DNA from: Natrinema ejinorense
GTDB taxonomy: Archaea > Halobacteriota > Halobacteria > Halobacteriales > Natrialbaceae
Length of the DNA stretch: 64,000 nucleotides
Reading direction: 5' to 3'
Assembly: GCF_002494345.1 (NCBI RefSeq)
Contig: NZ_NXNI01000001.1
Coordinates: 3,924,346-3,988,345, forward strand
Under the pieces are notes generated by a model. It saw nothing but the letters and a program-made list of their open reading frames with translations. It was not told where the DNA came from and did not search any database. The number at the start of each line of letters is the position of its first letter. Position 1 is the stretch's first letter. The position numbers were made by a program, and so were the translations under genes. Below are positions 55,069 through 63,903 of the stretch, piece after piece.

Positions 55069-55308
55069 GGGCGACCCTTCCACGCCGGCCGGTATATCTA
55101 ATCCCGTCGGATGGAACCACAACGAACGCTTACGCTGTGACGGCCGCGGGTCGCACCGACCCGGACCCCACCCCAGCGCTGTATCCGTCGGTTTCGATCG
55201 CCGAGCCGTTGATCCGGTCAGTATCGATCGACGGCCGCAGTTCGGTCCGTTCGTGGCCGTTCCGCTCCGGGACAGTATCCTTTTCCAACATTCCGTCGAT
55301 GGGTTCGT

Positions 55309-55509
55309 ATGGACCAGCGACGCTGTCCGGACTGTGGCGTGACGATGGAATCGGTCCCCGTTCGCGACACCGAGGGCATGAGCCTGTCCATCGCGACCGG
55401 GAAACGCGACGGGCTGCTGGGGAAGATCGGCCTGAAAAACACGACGAAACTGCAGGGCGTCTGCTGCCCCGAGTGCGGGCTCGTCCGCCTCTACGCCGAC
55501 GTCGAGTAA
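55309..55509 (+). CDS. Small zinc-ribbon protein
   Basis: A 66-residue protein with CPDC (residues 6-9) and CCPEC near 52-56, separated by a segment KRDGLLGKIGLKNTTKL. It resembles the zinc ribbon encoded at 39193. Probably binds a nucleic acid or acts as a metal-dependent adaptor; no specific role. Convergent with trm1, whose stop is 5 bp away. Confidence 0.8.
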   Translation: MDQRRCPDCGVTMESVPVRDTEGMSLSIATGKRDGLLGKIGLKNTTKLQGVCCPECGLVRLYADVE

Positions 55510-55514
55510 CTCGA

Positions 55515-56630
55515 TTAGCCGAGATTCGACGCAGTCGCCGCGCGGATCTCGCCGACGCTCGCGTCCGTCTTGAACGTCGTCCCGCCGTAGTGGGCTCGCG
55601 AGGCCGCGTGCCCCGCCTCGCGGAGATCGGCCAGGAACTCGTCCATCGCGTTCGCGGGCAGCCCCCAGTTGCGACAGAGCTTGTGCTGGTCGTAGTGGGT
55701 CGGCTCGTCGAGTTCCGCCGCGAGCGTGTCACAGAGTTCCCGTGCCTCCGGTGCGGTGTCGAACGTATAGGGGATTTCGTCCCGGACAGCGCCGACGAAC
55801 GCCGGGTCCTGGACGGGCCCGAGCCACACGGGGCCGGCGGTGAGCATCCGATTGCCGTCGCAGTGGGGGCACGTCTCGAGCGGATCGGCGATCAGCCCGG
55901 AATCGGCCTCGCGGTAGAGACAGTCTTCGCAGTGGTAGAGATAGCCTAGCTCGTCGATCGCGGCGTCGGCCGACGTGGGCTTGTTGGTCAGTTCGAGGTA
56001 GGTCCGAACGTAGTGGCTGGTCGCGTGGGTCAGGATCGGTTCGACGCCGACGTCGAAGCGAGCGGCGCTTCGGGCGAGCGCAGAGACGAGGATCCGAACG
56101 CCCATCTCGGCGTGGTAGTCGGTATTCTGGGGGATCGCGGAATACGAGCGAACGCCGCTGTTGAAGTGTGCCCCACACATGGGTGCGGTGTCCGTCGCGG
56201 TCACACAGACGAGGTCGCGACAGTTCGCGAATGCGGCGTCGGCGAACGGCATCGGCGTCCCGTAGGGGTCGAGATCGATCACGTCGAAGGGCTCGTCGTG
56301 CATGAGGGCGCTGACGTTGCGGTGCTCGACCGTCGCCTCGCAGTCGTTTCGCGCGAGGTTCGATCGTGCGAGTTCGACCGCTTCCTCGTCGACGTCACAG
56401 CAGGTGACGTCCCAGCCGTCGGCGGCGGCCCGAACGCCGCGGACGCCGCTTGCAGTCATCGCGTCCAGATACGATGTGGCCCGCTCCTCGCGCTCGCGAT
56501 AGGCCCGCAGCGTCGCGATCGTCAGATCCCGATTCAGCTCCTGTCGCGGGTTGTAGAAGACCGACTCCTCGATCCCCTCCGTCTGTTCGCCGGGGACCTC
56601 GAGTTCGACCCCGCCCTCGGTGACGCGCAT
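55515..56630 (-). CDS. trm1: tRNA (guanine(26)-N2)-dimethyltransferase
   Basis: A 371-residue enzyme from ATG 56630 ([19 protein letters not shown]). Landmarks: [36 protein letters not shown] (SAM-binding), [11 protein letters not shown] (catalytic DPPY-like motif) and two zinc pairs, CEDC and CPHC. It dimethylates G26 in tRNA. A reading from 56732 has 34 extra residues with no homology. Confidence 0.94.
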   Translation of the reverse strand: MRVTEGGVELEVPGEQTEGIEESVFYNPRQELNRDLTIATLRAYREREERATSYLDAMTASGVRGVRAAADGWDVTCCDVDEEAVELARSNLARNDCEATVEHRNVSALMHDEPFDVIDLDPYGTPMPFADAAFANCRDLVCVTATDTAPMCGAHFNSGVRSYSAIPQNTDYHAEMGVRILVSALARSAARFDVGVEPILTHATSHYVRTYLELTNKPTSADAAIDELGYLYHCEDCLYREADSGLIADPLETCPHCDGNRMLTAGPVWLGPVQDPAFVGAVRDEIPYTFDTAPEARELCDTLAAELDEPTHYDQHKLCRNWGLPANAMDEFLADLREAGHAASRAHYGGTTFKTDASVGEIRAATASNLG

Positions 56631-56715
56631 ACGCCCTCTCGTCGGTAGCGGGCGAAAAACCGTGTGGTCTCGGACGGGTGCCCGACGGGCGACGTCGACG
56701 ACGACCGTGTGGGGC

Positions 56716-57891
56716 TCACTCGACGCGGGCACTGACCGCCGGCAGCGTCACCGAGAACGTCGAGCCGTCGCCCGGCACGGACTCGACCCGGATCTGGCCG
56801 CCGTGGCGCTCGGCGATCCGTTTACACAGCGCGAGGCCGATCCCGGTCCCGTCGTGCTCCTCGCGGCTGTGGAGTCGCTGAAACACCTCGAAGACTCGAT
56901 CCTGGTCGTCGGGATCGATGCCGATCCCTTCGTCGGCGACGGACACCGTCCAGTTCGACCCGTTTCGCTCGGCGGTGACGTGAACGTGTGGGGGGTCGTC
57001 GCCGCTGTACTCGATCGCGTTGCTCACCAGGTTTTGAAACAGCTGTCGGAGTTGATTCTCGTCGCCCTCGACGCGGGGTAACGCCGCCGTCTCCAGCGTC
57101 GCGTCGCTTTCGGCGAGTGGCACTTCGAGATCCTTCCTGACGGCCGCAAAGACGGTCTCGAGGTCGACCGGTTCGAACGAATCGCCCTGCGTCCCGACGC
57201 GGGAGTACTCGAGGAGCGCGTCGATCATCTCGCGCATGCGCTGGGCGCCGTCGACGGCGTAGCCGATGAACTCCCGGCCGTCCCTATCGAGGTCGTTCCC
57301 GTACCGATTCTCGATCAGCGTGAGGTAGCTCGTCACCATTCGAAGGGGCTCCTGTAAGTCGTGGGAGGCCGCGTAGGCGAACTGCTCGAGGCGTTCGTTC
57401 GAGGACGCGAGCTCGCCGTTGGCGTCCTCGAGTTGCCGTCTAATTCGCTGTAGCTCTCGATTACGTCGGTCGAGTTCGCGGGCTCGCGTTTTGGCGAACG
57501 CGTCGCTGATCCCGACGCCAAAGCCCGCGACGCTCCCGAACGCCGAGAGAACGAGCGCCGCTCGAAACGGATCGGTCACGCTCTCCGCGGGCTCGAGTTG
57601 GTAGAGGGCGAGCACGCCGAGCAACACCCCGAGTCCGCCGAGACACCAGTGGACGATCGTCGGATAGAACTCGGGAAGAACGTCCGCCCGGGGCAATCGA
57701 TAGCTGCCGTACAGGAGCACCAAGCCGGGAACGCCGATGAAACTCGCGACGAGGGCGACGCTCGAAACGGGACTGCCTGCGGTCAGCCGTTCGAACGCCC
57801 ATCCGAGCGCGAGCAGAACGTAAAGCGCCCCGATCGCCCCGATTGTACCTCTCCCCCTGAGCGGGGACCTGACCCGGTGGCAGTGGCTCAT
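56716..57891 (-). CDS. Membrane histidine kinase
   Basis: A 391-residue kinase. Four hydrophobic segments occupy about residues 15-120 ([37 protein letters not shown], and two more). The linker is coiled coil ([20 protein letters not shown]). The H-box is [20 protein letters not shown] and the HATPase domain has [31 protein letters not shown] and [18 protein letters not shown]. Divergent from the SWIM gene. No partner response regulator is adjacent. Confidence 0.92.
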   Translation of the reverse strand: MSHCHRVRSPLRGRGTIGAIGALYVLLALGWAFERLTAGSPVSSVALVASFIGVPGLVLLYGSYRLPRADVLPEFYPTIVHWCLGGLGVLLGVLALYQLEPAESVTDPFRAALVLSAFGSVAGFGVGISDAFAKTRARELDRRNRELQRIRRQLEDANGELASSNERLEQFAYAASHDLQEPLRMVTSYLTLIENRYGNDLDRDGREFIGYAVDGAQRMREMIDALLEYSRVGTQGDSFEPVDLETVFAAVRKDLEVPLAESDATLETAALPRVEGDENQLRQLFQNLVSNAIEYSGDDPPHVHVTAERNGSNWTVSVADEGIGIDPDDQDRVFEVFQRLHSREEHDGTGIGLALCKRIAERHGGQIRVESVPGDGSTFSVTLPAVSARVE

Positions 57892-58048
57892 CAGCGCTAC
57901 TCGGTATCGGATCTATTTTCGCGTTCCGCCAGCGATCAGGTACCGCGGATTTCGATCGTTCCGTCACGTCACCCGACCGACCTAGCAGCACGACGCTCGA
58001 GCAGAACACAACCAAACCGATTTTACAGTTCGGCGCACAGTCACGGAC

Positions 58049-58405
58049 GTGTCGGAGGCCAACCCCGTCGAGCGATGGCAAGCGGCTCTCGAGGAAGCCG
58101 GCGAACTCACGCCCGAGATCGTCGGCGACATTTCCGAGATTCACGGTGACCGCGGGGTTCGGGCCATCGAAGCGGTCGGCGAAAACCGCGTGAAATCCTA
58201 TCGGGATTTCACGATCGTCGTCGGGTACGACGACGAGTACATCGTCGAAGACGGCGGCTGTACCTGCAAGGACAGCGAGTACAACCTCGACGCCGACGAT
58301 CCGACCGAGCGCTGCTGGCACTCGCTTGCCGTCGCGATCGCTCGTCGGGTGGGTCACGTCGACTACCACGACATGTGGTACTCCGAGGTCCGCGAACTGC
58401 TGTAA
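58049..58405 (+). CDS. SWIM zinc-finger protein
   Basis: A 118-residue protein from GTG 58049. The SWIM motif CxC...CxH is seen as CTCKDSEYNLDADDPTERCW, followed by H. The N-terminus is helical and the middle DFTIVVGYDDEYIVEDGG. SWIM domains bind DNA or proteins; in archaea stand-alone versions are common but uncharacterised. Convergent with orc1/cdc6, 63 bp between. Confidence 0.83.
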   Translation: MSEANPVERWQAALEEAGELTPEIVGDISEIHGDRGVRAIEAVGENRVKSYRDFTIVVGYDDEYIVEDGGCTCKDSEYNLDADDPTERCWHSLAVAIARRVGHVDYHDMWYSEVRELL

Positions 58406-58468
58406 TCCGGTTTCGCTCGTCGCCCGCGAACTCGATGACTGGCGTTACGCTGTTCGGATCGAGCGCCG

Positions 58469-59668
58469 CTACTCGGACTCGTTACAGGCAGCGATGATGA
58501 CCTCCGGCTCGTCGATCAGCCGGTTTTCCATGTAGTTGCCCTTCCCCTTGCCGGCCCACTTGCGCTCCTGTTCGATGATCGAGAGGAACTCGAGTTCCGA
58601 GAGAATGTCCCGAACCCGGCGCAGTTTCAGGTGTTCGGAGCCATCACGGTCACAGAGCCGTTTGTAGAGGTCGTAGGCCTCGTTGGTCGTTACCGGCGCG
58701 TCGTCGCCTTTCTTCTGTTGGGTCGACAGCGCCATCGCCTCGAGGACGAGTTTCGCGTGACTGGGACTCTTGGAGATCAGTTCGGCCAATCGGCTGGTTT
58801 CCTCGCGCTCGTGGGCCTGGTCGACGCAGGACTCGGTGACCGTCTCGAGGTCGTTCTCCTCGGCGATCTCGCCGGCGAATCGGAGGATGTCGATCGCCTT
58901 CCGCGCGTCGCCGTGTTCGCGGGCCGCGAGTGCGGCCACGCGTGGGACGACGCCGTCCTCGAGGACGCCCTCGTGGAACGCGTCCGACCGCGAGCGCAGG
59001 ATCTCCCGGATCTGGGTCGCGTCGTACGGCGAGAAGACGTACTCCCGCTCACAGAGGCTCGATTTGATTCGCTCGTCCAGCGAGTCCTTGTAGCGGACCT
59101 TGTTCGAGATACCGATGACGCCGACCGTACTCTCGGTGAGTTTGCCGGATTCGACGGCCCGCGAGAGCTGCATCAGGATGTCGTCGTCCTCGATCTTGTC
59201 GACTTCGTCGAGGATGATCAGCGCGACGTCGTGACGGGTGTCGACGATGTGCCACAGTCGGCGGTAGTATTCGGCCGTGCTCAGCCCCGAGTGGGGGATC
59301 GAGACGTCCGTCTCGGACTGCTCGTTGAGTTGGTGCCCGGCCGACTGGACGGCCTGCGTTTCGGTCGATTCCTGCAGGCAGTCGATGTAGGCGACGCCGA
59401 TCGAGACCTCGTTGCCCTTCGCCCGTTCGATGGCCTGATTCGTGATGAACTTCGAACACAGCGATTTTCCGGTTCCCGTCTTCCCGTAGACGAGAACGTT
59501 GTTCGGCGTGTTCCCCCGCGTCGCGGGTTTGATCGCGTTCGCGAGATTCGTCAGTTCGGCCTCGCGGCCGATAATCCGATCGCCGTCCGGAAGGTGTGAA
59601 ACCTGCAGCAACTCCTTGTTCCGAAAGATCTCGTTCTCGCTGCCGAAGTAATCCATCGAATCCGACAT
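58469..59668 (-). CDS. orc1: Orc1/Cdc6 replication initiator
   Basis: A 399-residue AAA+ initiator. Walker A YGKTGTGKSLCSKF near residues 60-73, Walker B LIILDEVDKIED, sensor GVIGISNKVRYKDSLDERIK, ending in a winged-helix domain (about 310-395) that binds origin boxes. It starts at ATG 59668. The TATA-like GGTTAAGTAG lies next to the first origin-box repeat (59714-59731), so initiator binding could autoregulate the gene. Haloarchaea have several paralogs, each with its own origin. Which numbered paralog this is cannot be said. Confidence 0.95.
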   Translation of the reverse strand: MSDSMDYFGSENEIFRNKELLQVSHLPDGDRIIGREAELTNLANAIKPATRGNTPNNVLVYGKTGTGKSLCSKFITNQAIERAKGNEVSIGVAYIDCLQESTETQAVQSAGHQLNEQSETDVSIPHSGLSTAEYYRRLWHIVDTRHDVALIILDEVDKIEDDDILMQLSRAVESGKLTESTVGVIGISNKVRYKDSLDERIKSSLCEREYVFSPYDATQIREILRSRSDAFHEGVLEDGVVPRVAALAAREHGDARKAIDILRFAGEIAEENDLETVTESCVDQAHEREETSRLAELISKSPSHAKLVLEAMALSTQQKKGDDAPVTTNEAYDLYKRLCDRDGSEHLKLRRVRDILSELEFLSIIEQERKWAGKGKGNYMENRLIDEPEVIIAACNESE

Positions 59669-59713
59669 TCGGATAGCGAGGACAAGTCGCGACGACTACT
59701 TAACCGTTCCGAA

Positions 59714-60216
59714 CCGGAGTGCCGCTGTATACACGGAGCTCGTCCGCTTGCGTTCCTGAGATGGGCGAAAAACACCCCGGAGTGCCGCTGTATAGGTGAA
59801 AATCCACCCCTCGGTTCCGCTGTATAGGCGTCCCGGTCGCCCATCGTCACTCGTCGGGGCGGCGCAGGCGCGCCGGGATTCACGGCGTCCCCCGGAAACC
59901 CCGGAGTGCCGCTGTATAGACGGAACTGCACTCCGCAGTGCCGCTGTATAGTCGCCTCGATTCCGTATTTCGCTCGTCGGACCCCGGAGTGCCGCTGTAT
60001 GGTGGTCGGTCGCACGAAGGACGGACGCCACCTGTCCGGCGGGATCCGTGGGGTAGCTGCCCGTTCCGGCCGGCGGGAGTCGAGTTCGGGCTGCGGGACG
60101 ATACCGTAGTTCCGCTGTATCGAATAAAAAGCGTTTCTATCGACCGTGTGCCGGCCGGTTTCCACCCCTCGGTGCCGCTGTATGTGGGGACACACACCCC
60201 ACAGTGCCGCTGTAAC
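59714..60216 (+). repeat. Nine direct origin-box (ORB-like) repeats
   Basis: Copies of CCGGAGTGCCGCTGTATA and close variants start at 59714, 59777, 59809, 59901, 59933, 59984, 60104, 60167 and 60199. The core GTGCCGCTGTA (or GTTCCGCTGTA) is invariant apart from the G/T at its third base. Most copies are preceded by a run of Cs, so the complementary strand has a G-string as in known ORBs. Three pairs are separated by 32 bp. They are likely binding sites for the adjacent Orc1/Cdc6 winged helix. Confidence 0.8.
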
Positions 60217-60466
60217 GACCCGATCGTGTGTCGACTCGAAGCGGTGCTCGAGAGGGAGGCGCGCGGCCCAATCGATGGGCTCTGACGGGATGGGCTCTGA
60301 CGGCGCGGCCCGATCGATAGTCCGGGATGGAGGCAGCACCCGAACGGACCGAATCAGCGCTAAGACGGACCACAGGACACCCGAAAGCCAGACGCATAGC
60401 ACACCCGAGAGCTAAACGCGTCGTTCTTCTCGAGCGGGGAAAGGCGTCCAATACCATCCGGACGAT

Positions 60467-60512
60467 CCGTCCAATACTATCAATGGACGGTAACGCAGAA
60501 CGGGTATATAGG
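60467..60512 (+). other. Palindrome and AT-rich patch at origin centre
   Basis: The 7-bp inverted repeat CCGTCCA...TGGACGG (60467-60473 and 60484-60490) with an AT-rich 10-nt loop, followed by GGGTATATAGG (60502-60512), lies between the direct boxes and the inverted box. It is the best candidate for the duplex-unwinding region. Confidence 0.4.
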
Positions 60513-60614
60513 AGTGGTGTTTCCGTTTGGCGCCACTATCGTGACCGGCAACATTTCAGAAGCTGCGATCGACGATTCCGGCGATTCACCGATGGACAAG
60601 CCATCTGCCGGCTG

Positions 60615-60632
60615 CATACAGCGGCACCGAGG
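60615..60632 (-). repeat. Inverted origin box
   Basis: CATACAGCGGCACCGAGG on the plus strand is the reverse complement of the box at 60167-60184 (CCTCGGTGCCGCTGTATG), an exact 18-base match. It points toward the direct array, about 400 bp from its nearest copy. Confidence 0.75.
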
Positions 60633-60850
60633 GGTGTGTCTCCACGAGGTCGTCTTCCGGACCCGTGTCTCCAGGGAGTCGTCTCGAATCGTCGCTGACG
60701 CTGTGTGGACGGGCTCGGTTCTGTGGACGAGACCGAGTCCGCAGACGTGATCGGTTCGCCGGACCAGAGAACAGCGCCTCGAGGCGATATCGAAACCAAG
60801 GCGTTCGAATCAAAACCCAGACGCTCGAAACCCGTGTTCTCGAGCCCCGA

Positions 60851-61513
60851 CTACTCCTCGGCGCAGATCTCGACGAAGTTCCGGAGGATTTGCAACCCGG
60901 TCTCGCCGCTCTTTTCGGGGTGGAACTGCGTGCCGAAGACGGTCCCCTCGTCGTTGGCCACGATCGACGGGAACTCGCGTCCGTAGTCGGTCGTCGCGAC
61001 CGTTGCGGCCTCGTCGTCTGGGGCGGCGTAGTAGGAGTGGACGAAGTAGGCGTAGTTTCCGTCGACACCCTCTACGAGCGGGTGCTCGCGCTGGACCTCG
61101 AGTTCGTTCCAGCCCATGTGTGGCACCTTCTGCCCCTCGGCGAACCGGACGTTGGTTCCGGGGATCAGATCCAGCCCCTGAACGGCGGACTCGCCGTCGG
61201 TTTCCCCTTCCTCGCTGGTCGTCAGCAGCATCTGCATACCCAGACAGATGCCAAAGAGGGGTGTGCCGCTGTCGGCGACCGCGAGGAGGTCCTCGCGGAG
61301 CGGATCGGCGTTCTCGACGCCTTCCCGAAACGCGCCGACGCCCGGCAGGACCACGCCGTCGGCCGCGGCGAACGAAGCAGGATCGTCGGTGATCTCGACG
61401 TCGGCACCCGCACGCTCGAGGCCGCGGGTGACGCTGCGGAGGTTCCCGAGTCCGTAGTCGACGATGACGACGGAGGCGAGAGCTTCCTCCTGTGGAGACG
61501 AAACGGTGCTCAT
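60851..61513 (-). CDS. hisH: Imidazole glycerol phosphate synthase glutaminase subunit
   Basis: A 220-residue class I amidotransferase from ATG 61513. Segments: VVIVDYGLGNLRSVTRGLER, catalytic Cys in FGICLGMQMLLT near residue 98, and the Cys-partner His and Glu in FGTQFHPEKSGETG. It supplies ammonia to HisF for histidine biosynthesis. No other his gene is adjacent, which is normal for haloarchaea. The much longer reading up to 62254 covers the next gene and was rejected. Confidence 0.93.
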   Translation of the reverse strand: MSTVSSPQEEALASVVIVDYGLGNLRSVTRGLERAGADVEITDDPASFAAADGVVLPGVGAFREGVENADPLREDLLAVADSGTPLFGICLGMQMLLTTSEEGETDGESAVQGLDLIPGTNVRFAEGQKVPHMGWNELEVQREHPLVEGVDGNYAYFVHSYYAAPDDEAATVATTDYGREFPSIVANDEGTVFGTQFHPEKSGETGLQILRNFVEICAEE

Positions 61514-61572
61514 ACGCGTACTCGGTGAGCCGCGTTGAAGTGAATTACCATTCGGGCAACCGCCTATTACTC

Positions 61573-62040
61573 TCACGTCGAGTACTCGCCACTCGAGGGG
61601 TCGATCGATCCGCGTTCGCCGTCGTGACCGCCGTTGCCATCGCCGTCGACGGACTGCCGACGGCGATACACGTAGTAGCTGATTCCCGGCACCGAGGCGA
61701 GATACGGAACCGCCAGAAACGCGCCGCCGAAGTGAACGACGCCGAGTACGGCCGCGAGCCACGGATTCGGATTCCACGCCGGATGATCGCGGAGCGCGAG
61801 CGCGTCCATGGCCAGCGCCACCGCTACCACCGCCGCGATCAGGTACGCGACCCAGCCGGTGAGGACCGTCGCGGCGAACGCTCCGATCGCTAGCAGCGGG
61901 GATTCGGCCTGCGCTGCCACGGTAAACAGGCTCACCGTCGCGTACGTGACGACCAACAACAGCGGCGGAATCGGGAACAGGTAGACGCCGTACCGCCACG
62001 ACGGATTCGAGGCCGGAGGGGAGTCCGAAGCGGGGGACAT
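61573..62040 (-). CDS. Four-TM membrane protein, function unknown
   Basis: A 155-residue protein. Four hydrophobic segments are visible, including YLFPIPPLLLVVTYATVSLF and YLIAAVVAVALAMDALAL. The C-terminal tail is Arg then Gly/Asp/Ser-rich. A segment HPAWNPNPWLAAVLGVVHFG resembles haloarchaeal small membrane proteins of unknown function. It lies 83 bp downstream of UDG on the same strand and could be in one transcript with it. Confidence 0.65.
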   Translation of the reverse strand: MSPASDSPPASNPSWRYGVYLFPIPPLLLVVTYATVSLFTVAAQAESPLLAIGAFAATVLTGWVAYLIAAVVAVALAMDALALRDHPAWNPNPWLAAVLGVVHFGGAFLAVPYLASVPGISYYVYRRRQSVDGDGNGGHDGERGSIDPSSGEYST

Positions 62041-62123
62041 ACCCGAAATGACCGCCTGTGTGAAAATAACAGTTTTGCCGGTACGCCCTCCATCGAGAGC
62101 CGGATCGAACTCGAGAGGCGCGC

Positions 62124-62720
62124 TCAGAAGCCGTCGAGCCGCGATTGGCCCCCCTCGCTGTCCGCGACACCCGCGAGCTCGGCCGCCCGCTGGAGCGCGT
62201 TCTCGAACGTCTCCTCCTGACTGCGGTCGTACAGCGTCGCCGCCGGGTGGACACAGATCAGGAGTCGCCGCGGCGTGCCGTCGATTCGTACCTCTTCGAG
62301 GCTGCCCGCCTCTTTGGTGACTGCGACCGAGCGCTCGAGGAGATGCTCGCTCGGAACCTTGCCCAGCGTCACGATCACTTCCGGCTCAAGGCGGGCGATC
62401 TCCCGCTCGAGGTAGCCTCGACAGTTCGCGAGTTCGTCTTTGTTCGGATCGCGGTTCTCCGGAGGGCGACAGCGCACGCAGTTGGTGATGCGGATGTCGC
62501 CGCGCTCGAGGCCGACGTCCCGGAGCCCGTCGTCCAGAACGGTGCCGCTGCGGCCGACGAACGGCTCGCCCTGCTCGTCCTCGTTGGCTCCGGGCCCTTC
62601 GCCGACGAACAACAGGTCGGCGTCGTCCGGTCCGGCACCGTTGACGATCCGGCTTCGAGAGTCGACGAGCGCCGGACAGCGCGTACACTCCGTGACACAG
62701 AGATCCTCCATCTCTCCCAT
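62124..62720 (-). CDS. Type-4 uracil-DNA glycosylase
   Basis: A 198-residue family-4 UDG. The iron-sulfur cysteines are in CTRCPALV and later NCVRCRPPENRDPNKDELAN followed by C. The catalytic motif GEGPGANEDEQGEPFVGRSG and the C-terminal HPAAT motif are present. It removes uracil from DNA after cytosine deamination. The start ATG at 62720 was taken; a second ATG at 62711 is possible. Confidence 0.92.
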   Translation of the reverse strand: MGEMEDLCVTECTRCPALVDSRSRIVNGAGPDDADLLFVGEGPGANEDEQGEPFVGRSGTVLDDGLRDVGLERGDIRITNCVRCRPPENRDPNKDELANCRGYLEREIARLEPEVIVTLGKVPSEHLLERSVAVTKEAGSLEEVRIDGTPRRLLICVHPAATLYDRSQEETFENALQRAAELAGVADSEGGQSRLDGF

Positions 62721-62789
62721 ACAGGTGGCTCAGTCGGTCGCCTCCTACGTCTTTCGGGACGCAGCCGCCGGTCGTGATCTCCCGGCCGG

Positions 62790-62864
62790 TTCCCATCGAG
62801 ACCGACGTGACGAATTCCCATCGAGACCGACGTGACGAATTCCCATCGAGACCGGCGCGACGAA
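62790..62864. repeat. Three tandem copies of a 25-bp repeat
   Basis: TTCCCATCGAGACCGACGTG plus CGACGAA-type ends: units begin at 62790, 62815 and 62840. The first two are identical over 25 bases (ending GACGAA); the third differs at two positions (GGCGCG for GACGTG). They sit in the 276-bp gap between the UDG start and the DUF99 stop. No spacers, so not CRISPR. Confidence 0.8.
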
Positions 62865-62996
62865 TACAGTAATGCTCCGGTATAGAATCCAGTAAGGTCT
62901 ATATCCGATCGGTCGAGCAACTACGGCCGCGACGGCCGGCCTCCGGTAGTCGAGCTTCGCGGTCGGGTTCGCGACACGGATCGCTCTCGCGCCGGT

Positions 62997-63572
62997 TCAC
63001 TCGAACGAACGGGCGTACGAATCGGCCGCTCGAGCCGCCATCTTCGCGACCCGGATCGGCTCCGGACGGCCGCCGTCGGGCGTGAACGCCCGGACGACGT
63101 CGTCGGCTTCGGCGGCCTCGAGGCCGACCTGCCTGACGTAGACGGTCTCGTCGCCGACCGACAGTTCGCGCCGGTCGGGCAGCGCTCGGTAGGTCGCGAG
63201 CCGTGCCTCGAGTTCGGGGCCGGAAAACGCGTCCCGGAGGCCGGCCTCGAGGCCGTCGCTGGCCTCGAAGGTGACGGCGATGACGGGCCGCTCGATTGCC
63301 GCTCGAATGCGCGAAAGCGCGAGGAGGTTGTACCACGCGGGGGCGACGGCGCCGAGCAGGACGTACCGGGCGTCCGGACGGTCGAGTCCGTCGATCAGAT
63401 CGATGACGGCGTCGGTTCCGTCGGTCCCACCGACGCGACAGGAACCGTACGCGAGGCCGTCGCAGACGCGGTCGGCGCGAACGATGGCCCCGGCCAGCGT
63501 GCTCTGCCGGCCACGATCGGCATCGCCCCGATACGATTCGGCGACGCCCAGCGCCCGCACCCCGTTTTTCAT
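62997..63572 (-). CDS. DUF99 / UPF0215 family protein (possible endonuclease dU)
   Basis: A 191-residue protein starting MKNGVRALGVAESYRGDADR. The N-terminal segment with TLAGAIVRADRVCDGLAYGS and the DGTDAVIDLIDG motif match DUF99, an archaeal family related to endonuclease V. From memory Pfam now calls it endonuclease dU. If correct it would cut DNA at deaminated bases. Adjacency to the uracil-DNA glycosylase fits such a role but does not prove it. Confidence 0.75.
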   Translation of the reverse strand: MKNGVRALGVAESYRGDADRGRQSTLAGAIVRADRVCDGLAYGSCRVGGTDGTDAVIDLIDGLDRPDARYVLLGAVAPAWYNLLALSRIRAAIERPVIAVTFEASDGLEAGLRDAFSGPELEARLATYRALPDRRELSVGDETVYVRQVGLEAAEADDVVRAFTPDGGRPEPIRVAKMAARAADSYARSFE

Positions 63573-63575
63573 CCG

Positions 63576-63752
63576 CTAGTCGTTCTCGTCTTTGATCTCC
63601 TTGAGCCGATCGAGCAGTTCGTCGCTGGACGCACCGTTTTCGAACTCGATGGTTCCGTTGTGGCTGTTCTCTCCCGACTGAACCGCGTCGTCGTCGTCAA
63701 AATCAGCGTCGACTTCCTGTTGCTCGGATTCGTCGTAGCTCCCGAATCCCAT
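63576..63752 (-). CDS. Small acidic haloarchaeal protein (DUF5786-like)
   Basis: A 58-residue protein from ATG 63752: MGFGSYDESEQQEVDADFDD, continuing with DDDAVQSGENSHNGTIEFEN and ending GASSDELLDRLKEIKDEND. I translated it by hand from the bases. It looks like the haloarchaeal DUF5786 family. Highly acidic, with a C-terminal amphipathic helix. Function unknown. Too short for a typical gene-calling cut-off. Confidence 0.75.
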   Translation of the reverse strand: MGFGSYDESEQQEVDADFDDDDAVQSGENSHNGTIEFENGASSDELLDRLKEIKDEND

Positions 63753-63903
63753 ACGGTGTAACCTACGGGATTCCGATTGAAAAATTCCGCGGTTACCAGT
63801 TTATTAGGGTTTTCCAACCAGCCATCCCGTTCGGGAGCGCCTCTGGAACGGATCGTTCGACGATTTATCATAACATATCCGCCAATAACGTAGCCGCCAG
63901 ACA

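Larger units (their letters stand above)
59669..60850 (+). other. Probable replication origin next to orc1/cdc6
   Basis: This 1.18-kb stretch has no supportable gene. It starts at orc1/cdc6 and holds nine same-orientation copies plus one inverted copy of an 18-base box, a 7-bp perfect palindrome (CCGTCCA...TGGACGG, 60467-60490), and GTATATAGG at about 60504. Nine direct boxes on one side, an AT-richer centre and an inverted box on the other side match the layout of archaeal origins. The boxes do not carry the TTCCA...GGAAA dyad typical of haloarchaeal oriC1, so this is probably a secondary chromosomal origin. Confidence 0.72.

Noticed and set aside
59714..60216. CRISPR array
   Set aside because: The repeats are 18-21 bases with very unequal spacing (32-120 bp) and no uniform spacers; no cas gene is nearby; orc1/cdc6 is adjacent.
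60541..60750. Possible leaderless 69-residue gene in the origin, after GTATATAGG
   Set aside because: It contains the inverted origin box in its coding frame, has no recognisable protein character, and a replication function explains the region better.
62790..62864. CRISPR or IS end
   Set aside because: Units are contiguous with no spacers and no transposase nearby.
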